Below are positions 1 to 5,552 of a stretch of DNA of 10,016 nt, piece after piece (the first letter of the stretch is position 1; every line of letters begins with the position of its first letter). Origin of the DNA: an uncultured Planctomycetaceae bacterium (lineage in GTDB: Bacteria > Planctomycetota > Planctomycetia > Pirellulales > Thermoguttaceae); the NCBI GenBank assembly GCA_947307005.1, contig CAMZHY010000094.1:1-10016 (forward strand), read 5' to 3'. The notes under the pieces are model-generated. The model saw only the letters and a program-made list of their open reading frames with translations, ran no database searches and had not been told where the DNA came from. The translations under genes were made by a program, and so were the position numbers.

Positions 1-1098
1 AGCGTCCTTCCCGTAAAAACTCGTGACGATCGGAACGCCCCTTCCCGTTTTCTCGCTAATATGAAGTTGGAGAAAAATTTCGGAGAGCTTACGGTTGACC
101 GGAACAGATTCTCCCGCGAAAAAACCTTGCATCGTTTGTCCTGGGGGTAACGTTCCTCTCGACAGAATCTCGATTCGATCAGAAAAAACGGTCAACATCG
201 GTTCGTTCCCCGTCGTCCAAGCGTTATGAACGAACGCGTTGACGACGGCCTCCCGAAAAGCGCTATTCTCGAAAAGCGGCGTTTCTTTTCTTTCAACGAC
301 ACGATTGGACTCGTCGGCTTGGATGATGTTGAGGACGTCTCCATACCGCAAGACCTCGTCTAGGGAATAGAGCAGGCATTGATAACCGAATTCTCTAACG
401 GAATAGAGTTTATCCGCTTTCGTTTTTCCTGCAAATATAGCGACTCGGATCGGAATATGGGAATCGTCCGAAAGAAGTTGGGCAAGGATATTGTACCTTC
501 CGTCTTCCGTACGAAATTCAAGATTCTTCTCAAATGTTTTGGGATTGAGCTTTAGCCCCTTCGCGCCATAGTAGATAAGCAACTTTTCAAACGTCAGATC
601 TTGATATTTCGACGGAGTGTTTTCAATCGTCGGAAAACCATGCCGCAAAACGTCAAAGAGAAAAGACTCCTTTTCCGGATACTTACGCAAACTCTCTTTA
701 CTCGATCCGACGCGAATATAACGTTCGCCTCTAAATGCGGTAGGCGCCGTCTTTGCGGCGGGAATTATCAGAACGACAATCCGTTTGCCGTCGACGACGA
801 CGTCTTCAAAGGTAAAATTGTTCTCGGGAGACGTCTGCCTCGCAAGAAAATGTGTAAGCGGCTCGTTTTTGACGTCGCAGTCCGGTTGAAACGTCGTCCC
901 CACAATCTCATGGGAACGGTCGTCGACGCCCCAAACAAAAAAAGCCTCTTTTCGCCCTAAATAAGCGGCGCTATTGGACAAAGCGGAAATATACTCTCCG
1001 AGTTCTACCGGTTCAAACCAATTCTTTTTAAATTCAAACCATTCTCTTTCCGAACCGTATGAACAGAGTTCATGAACTGCTTGAGACATATCTTTCAT
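1..1098 (-). CDS. AlbA_2 (Schlafen) / GHKL ATPase-type putative regulator, 3' end cut by window edge
   Basis: The frame is open for 366 codons from ATG at 1098 to the first base, with no stop, so the C-terminus lies outside the window. The N-terminal part (about residues 14-130) fits the AlbA_2/Schlafen domain: EWFEFKKNW near residue 19, NSAAYLGRKEAFFVWGVDD at 42-60 and RGERYIRVGSS at 123-133. The C-terminal part (about 270-362) fits the HATPase_c_4 domain: ENSAFREAVVNAFVHNAW (N-box type) at 277-294, FSDRIEILSRGTLPPG at 305-320 and SEKTGRGVPIV at 348-358. The start is supported by GAGG six bases before the ATG; M4 is an alternative. Proteins of this family are often annotated as putative transcriptional regulators or ATP-binding proteins and their substrate is generally unknown. 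Codon use looks less GTC/GAC-biased than in the lacZ-like gene, compatible with acquisition (by eye only). Family assignment is firm; role is unknown. Confidence 0.88.
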   Translation of the reverse strand, partial: MKDMSQAVHELCSYGSEREWFEFKKNWFEPVELGEYISALSNSAAYLGRKEAFFVWGVDDRSHEIVGTTFQPDCDVKNEPLTHFLARQTSPENNFTFEDVVVDGKRIVVLIIPAAKTAPTAFRGERYIRVGSSKESLRKYPEKESFLFDVLRHGFPTIENTPSKYQDLTFEKLLIYYGAKGLKLNPKTFEKNLEFRTEDGRYNILAQLLSDDSHIPIRVAIFAGKTKADKLYSVREFGYQCLLYSLDEVLRYGDVLNIIQADESNRVVERKETPLFENSAFREAVVNAFVHNAWTTGNEPMLTVFSDRIEILSRGTLPPGQTMQGFFAGESVPVNRKLSEIFLQLHISEKTGRGVPIVTSFYGKDA

Positions 1099-1262
1099 GC
1101 GAAACCTCGTTAAAAAGTCGCTTGTCCTCGCCGTATTAAAATTTCTATTAAAAACTTACTGACGTTTCCTCTGTTTTTCAAAGATTTTCATCATGATAGG
1201 ATCAGCGTGGACCGGAGCTCTTCCGATCCGTCATGTTCCTAGACTTTCCCTTCCTTGAAGTC

Positions 1263-1424
1263 CTACTGGACGAGCCGTCTCGTCTTGTCCTCCGGCGTCT
1301 CGGCTATAACTTCGCGACAGTACAGCCCGACGAAGTAGGAATCTCTCCTGTTCCATATGAAGAACTTCCTTTGGCTGGGGCTGGATTCCAGCGGTCGATT
1401 CGATCTTTTCTTTTTCAATAACAT
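1263..1424 (-). CDS. Small hypothetical protein, 53 aa, with strong ribosome binding site
   Basis: A short frame begins MLLKKKRSNRPLESSP, continues through a hydrophobic/aromatic middle (FFIWNRRDSYFVGLYCREV) and ends in a charged tail (AETPEDKTRRLVQ) at a TAG. It is very basic at the N-terminus. The upstream bases 1430-1434 read GGAGG on the minus strand, five bases before the ATG, a near-ideal Shine-Dalgarno, which is the main reason to list it. I do not recognise the family. It could be a small real protein or the surviving 5' end of a broken gene, since the frame after the stop runs only seven codons to the next stop. It lies 164 bases upstream of the AlbA_2/GHKL gene in the same direction and could share its transcript. 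The overlapping plus-strand frame at 1233-1421 has no comparable start signal. Confidence 0.4.
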   Translation of the reverse strand: MLLKKKRSNRPLESSPSQRKFFIWNRRDSYFVGLYCREVIAETPEDKTRRLVQ

Positions 1425-1474
1425 TATCCCCTCCGCGTTTATTATTTCAAGATTGGGAACTGACGATAGATTTC

Positions 1475-1522
1475 ATTCACTTAATTCACTGAAAAAAGTG
1501 TGAATGAATTGTGAATATTCAC
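1475..1522. repeat. Cluster of five GTGAAT/ATTCAC words, candidate operator
   Basis: ATTCAC occurs at 1475-1480, 1484-1489 and 1517-1522, and GTGAAT at 1500-1505 and 1511-1516. The last two adjacent words form a perfect 12-bp palindrome, GTGAATATTCAC (1511-1522). The first two and the next two also form an imperfect inverted repeat around GAAAAA (1491-1496). The cluster sits between the divergent 53-aa frame (minus) and the AlbA_2 remnant (plus), where a regulator site would be expected. A hairpin in RNA is an alternative, but the A/T-rich arms would be weak. Confidence 0.45.
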
Positions 1523-1534
1523 TCTTGGCGTTGA

Positions 1535-1773
1535 TTTTCACGTGAGAACGGTGTGCAACGCCCGCAGAATGATTTTCGGAAAGTCGACCTGGAATACAAG
1601 AATGAACGGTCAGAGTTCAAATCGCGGGCGACAGACAAAATCTACGAGGAAGCGATTGCCTTTGACAATACGGACGGCGGCGTCTATGAGGAATCGACGT
1701 CCAAGGAAACGTCGTCGGGCTGATAGAAATCGTCGGACGAGGCGCGGGCAAGCGATTCAGACGCGTTATATGA
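1535..1773 (+). pseudogene. AlbA_2 (Schlafen) domain remnant, frameshifted and internally shortened
   Basis: One frame (open from 1535) reads NERSEFKSRATDKIYEEAI, then AFDNTDGGVY at 1661-1687, the classic AlbA_2 opening (E..EFK...D.IY....AFANTDGG). It then loses the family pattern and stops at 1721-1723. The match resumes in another frame at 1690: GIDVQGNVVGL (1690-1722), the next conserved AlbA_2 segment. Only five bases (1685-1689) separate the two matching parts, so loss of one base explains the shift. After VVGL the second frame continues IEIVGRGAGKRFRRVI to TGA at 1771-1773. That tail resembles the far C-terminal GLIE..G.G..R motif of AlbA_2/HATPase proteins, suggesting that most of the gene was deleted. 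No in-frame ATG precedes the domain. It converges on the DUF4405 gene, whose stop codon begins eight bases further on. Confidence 0.7.
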
Positions 1774-1780
1774 CATGAAG

Positions 1781-2527
1781 TCAGCGTAACGTCAGCGCGA
1801 CGCCGATCAGAATCGCGACGACAACGAGAATCGCGGTCGTCGCCTTCTTGCGTTTTCCGCCGTCGTTCATGTTCTTGGAGGACTTGACGAGCGAAGCGCA
1901 AGAAGCGCCAAGAAACGTAAACGCGGTAAGGATCGCGAGATTCTCGGCGAAGACGAGGACGGCGGCTTTTTCATAGTCGAGAAACGCAAAATGCATGCGG
2001 AAGAAAAGATATTCCGGAATGCGATTCTTGACAAAAAGCCAAAATCCAACGCCTGAAAGGACGGCAAACGCCGCGGCAAGCGACGTTTTGACCTTGCCGT
2101 TCCATCGAATCCCCGCCGTCAACGCCGGAACGTGCAAGCCTAGATGCAGTCCGACGAGGATAAAAGTCCAGAAGGACATGGCGAGGTGATAACGCCGCGC
2201 GAAAGAGGCGGGCAGGAATCCATACAAGAACGGAGTCGCATGGGCGCTCATCGCCATGCCGCAGAGCGCCGTCAGAACGACGGACGTCAGCAGAAGCGCT
2301 GTCGCAAAGACCGTAACGACGCGGTAGGCGTTGTATTTCCCCTTGAAAAGGGACGCCGTCCATTTGCGATTGAGAAGATGGTGCAAAACGAAAACGACGA
2401 CCGTCGCGACGCCGAGCCATTCGTGCCATTTCTCCCCGGTAACCTGATACGCGATCAGGAAAAGCAGGAGGACGGTCATGCAGACGTCGACGACCTTCTT
2501 GACGATATTTTTCCCTTTGCCTTGCAT
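1781..2527 (-). CDS. DUF4405 membrane protein, probable haem-binding cytochrome-like
   Basis: The product is 248 aa with about seven hydrophobic segments (near residues 12-29, 36-53, 68-90, 113-132, 147-166, 188-210 and 230-246), so it is an inner-membrane protein. Two helices carry histidine pairs 14 residues apart, H35/H49 and H114/H128, with further H50 and H132. This resembles the spacing of haem ligands in b-type cytochromes and fits DUF4405, a family related to membrane cytochromes. The start at 2527 is chosen because GGAGG lies seven bases upstream. Longer starts are possible at 2551, whose ATG overlaps the flavodoxin stop as ATGA, and at 2569. With the chosen start there is a 20-base gap to the flavodoxin stop, so the two genes are almost certainly co-transcribed. 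The likely role is passing electrons across or within the membrane to the exported flavodoxin or a quinone; that is inference. Confidence 0.8.
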   Translation of the reverse strand: MQGKGKNIVKKVVDVCMTVLLLFLIAYQVTGEKWHEWLGVATVVVFVLHHLLNRKWTASLFKGKYNAYRVVTVFATALLLTSVVLTALCGMAMSAHATPFLYGFLPASFARRYHLAMSFWTFILVGLHLGLHVPALTAGIRWNGKVKTSLAAAFAVLSGVGFWLFVKNRIPEYLFFRMHFAFLDYEKAAVLVFAENLAILTAFTFLGASCASLVKSSKNMNDGGKRKKATTAILVVVAILIGVALTLR

Positions 2528-2547
2528 GAACCGCCCTCCCCCGACTT

Positions 2548-3192
2548 TCATTTCAACCCGTCGATCCAAGCGCGGAGTTTATCGTCCGACACGTTTCCTC
2601 CGAACCGCTGGCCTTTGCGCCAGTCGCCGCTTCCCGCGCGTTCGGCAAGATTCTTATCGCTTCTGCCGACGTCGCTGCTCCCGGACGTGCAGAACGGGAT
2701 CATCGTAATCCCGTCAAAGTTATAGCTTTCCACAAAGGTATCCAGGATGCGCGGCTCTTCGCCCCACCAGATGGGAAAGCCGACGTAAATTTTAGAGTAT
2801 CCCTCGAGAGAAAGCGGTTCGCTTCCGATCGCCGGGCGGACTTTCTTATCTTTCTGTTCCAAAGTCGTTCGGCTTTTCTCGTCGTTCCAGTCGAGGTCGG
2901 CGGTCGAATATTCCTGCGCGGCCTTGATTTCATAAAGCTCGGCGTTTTCAATCGCCGCGATCTTTTCGGCGACGCCTTTCGTCGTGCCAGTCGCCGAGAA
3001 ATAGACGACCAAAACTTTTTGACCGTCTTGACCGGAATCTGTTGGAGCCGCGTCCGTAGAAGTTTCCGACGTCGCCGACGATCCGCCCGTCGTCGCGCCG
3101 ACGCCGGCGGTATCGGACGTCTTACCGCCGGAACAGCCGACAAATCCGACGATCAGCAGAAGAGGAATGAGGATCGCTATCGCTTTTTCCAT
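2548..3192 (-). CDS. Lipoprotein flavodoxin (Flavodoxin_4 type)
   Basis: The product is 214 aa. Residues 1-20 are a lipoprotein signal: MEK, a hydrophobic run, then GFVGC with C20 as the lipidated cysteine. Residues 21-57 are a low-complexity Ser/Thr/Gly/Asp spacer. The flavodoxin fold follows: KVLVVYFSATGTTKGVAEKI (59-78) with the FMN-phosphate loop SATGTTKG, KIYVGFPIWWGEEP (134-147) with the flavin-side aromatic loop, and IPFCTSGSSDVGRS (165-178). The order and spacing match the short flavodoxins found next to redox genes in anaerobes. It should bind FMN and carry electrons outside the cytoplasmic membrane. AGGA lies six bases before the ATG. The next gene starts within or just after its 3' end, so a joint function with the DUF4405 protein is likely. 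I see no convincing -10/-35 pair just upstream, so it may be read from the tetR promoter through the scar region. Confidence 0.88.
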   Translation of the reverse strand: MEKAIAILIPLLLIVGFVGCSGGKTSDTAGVGATTGGSSATSETSTDAAPTDSGQDGQKVLVVYFSATGTTKGVAEKIAAIENAELYEIKAAQEYSTADLDWNDEKSRTTLEQKDKKVRPAIGSEPLSLEGYSKIYVGFPIWWGEEPRILDTFVESYNFDGITMIPFCTSGSSDVGRSDKNLAERAGSGDWRKGQRFGGNVSDDKLRAWIDGLK

Positions 3193-3283
3193 GGTTTATC
3201 CTTTCGGTTATATATCTCGTCGAGTCAAGTTACAGAGTTATTAAACGTTTCAACACGAACGTCCGTCGTCGTTTTCGCCCGAC

Positions 3284-3400
3284 TCAACGCCGTTTGAACG
3301 CCGCCCGCGATTTTGCCGTAAAGTCGCCGTGTTTCAAGAGCAAATTTCGCGCGTTCTCCGCGTAGATTTGCTCTCGTATACCGTCGTATTTCGGGTTGGG
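3284..3400 (-). pseudogene. Probable amidohydrolase C-terminal remnant
   Basis: In this frame, opened after a TGA at 3401-3403, 39 codons read PNPKYDGIREQIYAENARNL, then LLKHGDFTAKSRAAFKRR and a stop. The part IREQIYAENARNLL looks like the end of TIM-barrel amidohydrolases, where a helix of the type I..KIY..NA.RLF closes the protein. No start codon or upstream domain is present. It overlaps the tail of the flavin-reductase remnant in a different frame. It is probably the surviving 3' end of a gene that once stood between the flavin reductase and the flavodoxin. The match is short, so chance similarity cannot be excluded. Confidence 0.4.
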
Positions 3401-3564
3401 TCAAAGCGCTGTTTCTTCGCGACGACGATATTGACGGAGCGTTTTCCCGTCTCGTGGATTCCCTTGTTGATATAATGCGCTTGAACGAGGGAAACCGTCA
3501 GATGACTGTGCGCGGCGAGACAGGGGTAAAGGGCGAGCGTCGCGCCAATGTTTTTCTTACTCAT
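3334..3564 (-). pseudogene. Flavin reductase-like protein, internally deleted and frameshifted remnant
   Basis: The frame begins MSKKNIGATLALYPCLAAHS and continues LTVSLVQAHYINKGIHETG and KRSVNIVVAKKQRF. These are two recognisable pieces of the flavin reductase-like (FMN-binding split barrel) family: the N-terminal NIGA...LYP strand and the later VSL...HYTNKGI.E...SVNI stretch. The intervening GA.VDGKPN...VAH..I segment, roughly 25-30 residues, is missing. After about residue 54 the sequence stops resembling the family and ends at residue 76, against about 170-200 in intact members. Its ATG shares one base with the tetR stop (TAATG), so the original genes were translationally coupled. The product is unlikely to bind FMN. 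The intact ancestor would have supplied reduced flavin in the redox operon. Confidence 0.65.
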
Positions 3565-4214
3565 TATTTCATCTCCTTTTCGCTTCGACGTCGACTTCCA
3601 AGAAGTCGGATCAGGCAGTCATAGGTAATCTCGTAAATAGACCGACTCACAAACTCGACGCCCGCCTCTTTCATCGCCGCCTTCTGTTTTTCCGTAACGG
3701 CGGCGTAGGGATAGACGCCAAACATGAACGGAAGGAAGACATAGACGATATTCTGAATCTCCGCGTCGGTCGTCTCGGGACAGAATTTTTTCAGAAGTTC
3801 GCGCAAGAGTTGGATCGATTTGCCGTAAGCTCTTTTGAAAGACGTCAGCCTCTCAAGGCGGCTGTTCGCTTCCATATCGTAGTTGTTCATCGAAAGCAAC
3901 TTCAAGAGCTGTTCGCGGTTAGCGAGAGATTCGGCGATCGCGCCCGCAAGTTCTTCCGGCGAAAGAACGTCATGCTCGTTCAAAATCACGGCGAGCGCGT
4001 CGCTCCAGCGGTCGTATTCCTTCTCAAAGAGCGCCAGAAAGATTTCTTCTTTCGACTGGAAATAATTATAGATCGTCGGTCGCGAAAAAGGCGCCGCCTT
4101 GCCAATCTCTTTGAGAGTAATCTCCTTGAAGCTCATCGTCTTATAGAGTTTTTCACAAACGTTGACGATTTCCTCGCGGCGTTCCGCCAGCAACTCCGGC
4201 GTTCCTTTAATCAT
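3564..4214 (-). CDS. TetR/AcrR-family transcriptional regulator
   Basis: The product is 216 aa, the usual size. Residues about 10-60 form the TetR DNA-binding domain: RREEIVNVCEKLYKTMSF (12-29), then the helix-turn-helix ITLKEIGKAAPFSRPTIYNY (32-51) followed by FQSKEEIFLALFE (52-64). The remaining helical part is the variable ligand-binding and dimerisation domain; its ligand cannot be read from sequence. GGAG lies five bases before the ATG. The stop overlaps the start of the flavin-reductase remnant by one base. A perfect sigma-70 promoter with two palindromes lies just upstream, so the protein very probably represses itself and the redox genes behind it. The ligand may be a redox-active or toxic small molecule; this is inference from the neighbours. 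Confidence 0.92.
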   Translation of the reverse strand: MIKGTPELLAERREEIVNVCEKLYKTMSFKEITLKEIGKAAPFSRPTIYNYFQSKEEIFLALFEKEYDRWSDALAVILNEHDVLSPEELAGAIAESLANREQLLKLLSMNNYDMEANSRLERLTSFKRAYGKSIQLLRELLKKFCPETTDAEIQNIVYVFLPFMFGVYPYAAVTEKQKAAMKEAGVEFVSRSIYEITYDCLIRLLGSRRRSEKEMK

Positions 4215-4242
4215 AACGTCTCCTTCTAGTTCTGCCCGTTCG

Positions 4243-4293
4243 TTGACACGGCGTCAACAACGTCATTATAGTCCGTCGCTGACGCCGTGTCAA
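4243..4293 (-). promoter_or_regulatory. tetR promoter with two TetR-type operators
   Basis: On the minus strand TTGACA (4293-4288), a 17-base spacer and TATAAT (4270-4265) make a consensus sigma-70 promoter, placing the start of transcription near 4258 and leaving a leader of about 44 bases. Two copies of a 14-bp word, TTGACACGGCGTCA at 4243-4256 and its exact reverse complement at 4280-4293, enclose it. Each copy is itself a near-palindrome with TTGAC and GTCA(A) half-sites around a five-base centre, the usual form of a TetR-family operator. One site covers the -35 and part of the spacer; the other covers the transcription start. Occupancy of either should block RNA polymerase, so tight autorepression is expected. 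Confidence 0.85.
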
Positions 4294-4355
4294 TGGTTTT
4301 CTCGTAAAAACATTTTCACAAAAACAAGGACGTCGTCAAGAAACCGCGACGAAAC

Positions 4356-4396
4356 AAAAAAGCCGACGAACGACGCATGACGTCCGTCGGCCTTTT
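4356..4396 (-). terminator. Rho-independent terminator of the aldo/keto reductase gene
   Basis: Read on the minus strand, GCCGACGGACG pairs with CGTC and CGTCGGC (a three-base GTT bulge between them) around a TCATG loop, followed by six T residues. It starts about 24 bases after the reductase stop codon. The A-run on the other side of the stem suggests partial activity in the other direction too. Confidence 0.8.
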
Positions 4397-4419
4397 CGTC
4401 GCTTTTTGTCAGCGCGTCG

Positions 4420-5385
4420 TCACAACGTTTTGGCGATCGCCCTGAGGTCGACGGCAAGCTGTTCGACGCGGCTGACGCCGACGATGACGCTCGTAACGCC
4501 CGGCTGTTCCAAGACCCAAGCGAGCGCCGACTCCGCGAGCGTTTCGCCGCGTTCCGCCGCCTGTCGGTTCAGATCCTGCAATTTCTCGAGAAGTTCGGGG
4601 GTGAGCGCGCTTCGTTTCAGGGAGAAGTTGAGCGCCATGCGGCTGTCTTCGGAGACGCCGTTGAGGTAGCGATCCGTCAGCAGTCCTTGCGCCAGCGGCG
4701 AAAAACTGATGAAGCCTATCCCTTTATCGCGGCAGAAATCGAGCTTTCCCTCTTCGATCGGCGCGCGATCAAGGAGGTTGACGCGGTCCTGATAGATTAA
4801 CAGCGAAACGTCGCGTTCGCGAAGGTACTTCTCGGCAAACTCCAGCGCTTGGAGCGGCCAGCGGCTAATACCGACGTACAGCGCTTTCCCCTGTTTAACG
4901 ACGTCGACGAGCGCTTGGAGCGTTTCCTCAAGCGGCGTGTCGGGGTCGTAGCGATGACTGTAGAACAGATCCACGTAATCGAGGCGCATGCGGCGCAGGC
5001 TCTGATCGAGACTGGAGATAAGGTATTTTCTCGACCCCCAGTTGCCGTAAGGCCCCGGCCACATGTCGTAGCCCGCTTTGGTGGAAATGAACAGTTCGTC
5101 GCGATACGGTCGAAAATCGTCGTCCATCAGCCGTCCAAACGTCTCCTCCCCGGTCCCGTAAGGAGGACCGTAGTTGTTGGCGAGGTCAAAATGCACGATC
5201 CCATGATCGAAGGCGTATCGGGCGATCGCGCGACTTCGTTCATACGGCGCGGCGTCGCCAAAATTCTTCCAGAAGCCAAGGCTGATCTTCGGTAGCAACA
5301 CGCCGGAGCGTCCGCACCGACGAAACATTTGCTCGCCGGCGTCATACCGCTCCGGGGCGGCGTTATAGCGTTCTTTTAAATCCAT
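4420..5385 (-). CDS. yghZ: Aldo/keto reductase, YghZ (L-glyceraldehyde 3-phosphate reductase)-like
   Basis: The product is 321 aa and cytosolic, with no signal peptide. It follows E. coli YghZ/Gpr closely: RRCGRSGVLLPKISLGFW (22-39), HFDLANNYGPPYGTGEE (65-81), ISTKAGYDMWPGPYG (100-114), FYSHRYDPDTPLEET (141-155), ALYVGIS (168-174) and FSPLAQGLLTDRYLNG (228-243). The catalytic tetrad of the superfamily is visible as D67, Y72, K103 and H144. The NADPH-binding end VTSVIVGVSRVEQL (297-310) is present, but the protein ends soon after, about 25 residues earlier than YghZ (346 aa). Members reduce small aldehydes such as glyceraldehyde 3-phosphate or methylglyoxal with NADPH; the actual substrate here is unknown. 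The start gives the usual family N-terminus although no strong ribosome site precedes it. Terminators on both sides indicate a separate transcript. Confidence 0.9.
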   Translation of the reverse strand: MDLKERYNAAPERYDAGEQMFRRCGRSGVLLPKISLGFWKNFGDAAPYERSRAIARYAFDHGIVHFDLANNYGPPYGTGEETFGRLMDDDFRPYRDELFISTKAGYDMWPGPYGNWGSRKYLISSLDQSLRRMRLDYVDLFYSHRYDPDTPLEETLQALVDVVKQGKALYVGISRWPLQALEFAEKYLRERDVSLLIYQDRVNLLDRAPIEEGKLDFCRDKGIGFISFSPLAQGLLTDRYLNGVSEDSRMALNFSLKRSALTPELLEKLQDLNRQAAERGETLAESALAWVLEQPGVTSVIVGVSRVEQLAVDLRAIAKTL

Positions 5386-5440
5386 CGTTTCGTTATCTCG
5401 TTATGTGAAAGGAAATTTGAACGTCGTCTAGGGAAAATCG

Positions 5441-5475
5441 AAAAACCGACGGCGACGCAAGCGCGGTCGGTTTTC
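5441..5475 (-). terminator. Rho-independent terminator of the beta-galactosidase gene
   Basis: A nine-base stem, AAAACCGAC at 5442-5450 and GTCGGTTTT at 5466-5474, encloses a 15-base GC-rich loop. On the minus strand it is followed by a run of T residues (GTCGGTTTTTC). It lies about 78 bases after the lacZ-like stop codon and upstream of the aldo/keto reductase start, so the two genes are probably transcribed separately. The stem is symmetrical and could act in both directions. Confidence 0.75.
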
Positions 5476-5552
5476 CAAAAGAATAACAGGTCTGTCGCGC
5501 GGCGTCCAGAACAACGACCGTCGTTCAGAACGCCGCGAGACGAATTACCGCG

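Noticed and set aside
601..960. Plus-strand frame of 119 codons
   Set aside because: It is opposite the AlbA_2/GHKL coding frame, which has clear family motifs; this one is basic, low in pattern and has no supporting start signal.
1233..1421. Plus-strand frame of 62 codons
   Set aside because: It overlaps the minus-strand 53-aa frame, which has the far better ribosome site; the plus frame has no Shine-Dalgarno and no recognisable motif.
2144..2725. Plus-strand frame of 193 codons across the DUF4405/flavodoxin junction
   Set aside because: It is opposite two recognisable genes and gives a charged, patternless protein.
3810..4229. Plus-strand frame of 139 codons
   Set aside because: It is the reverse of the TetR gene and its upstream region, with no family match.
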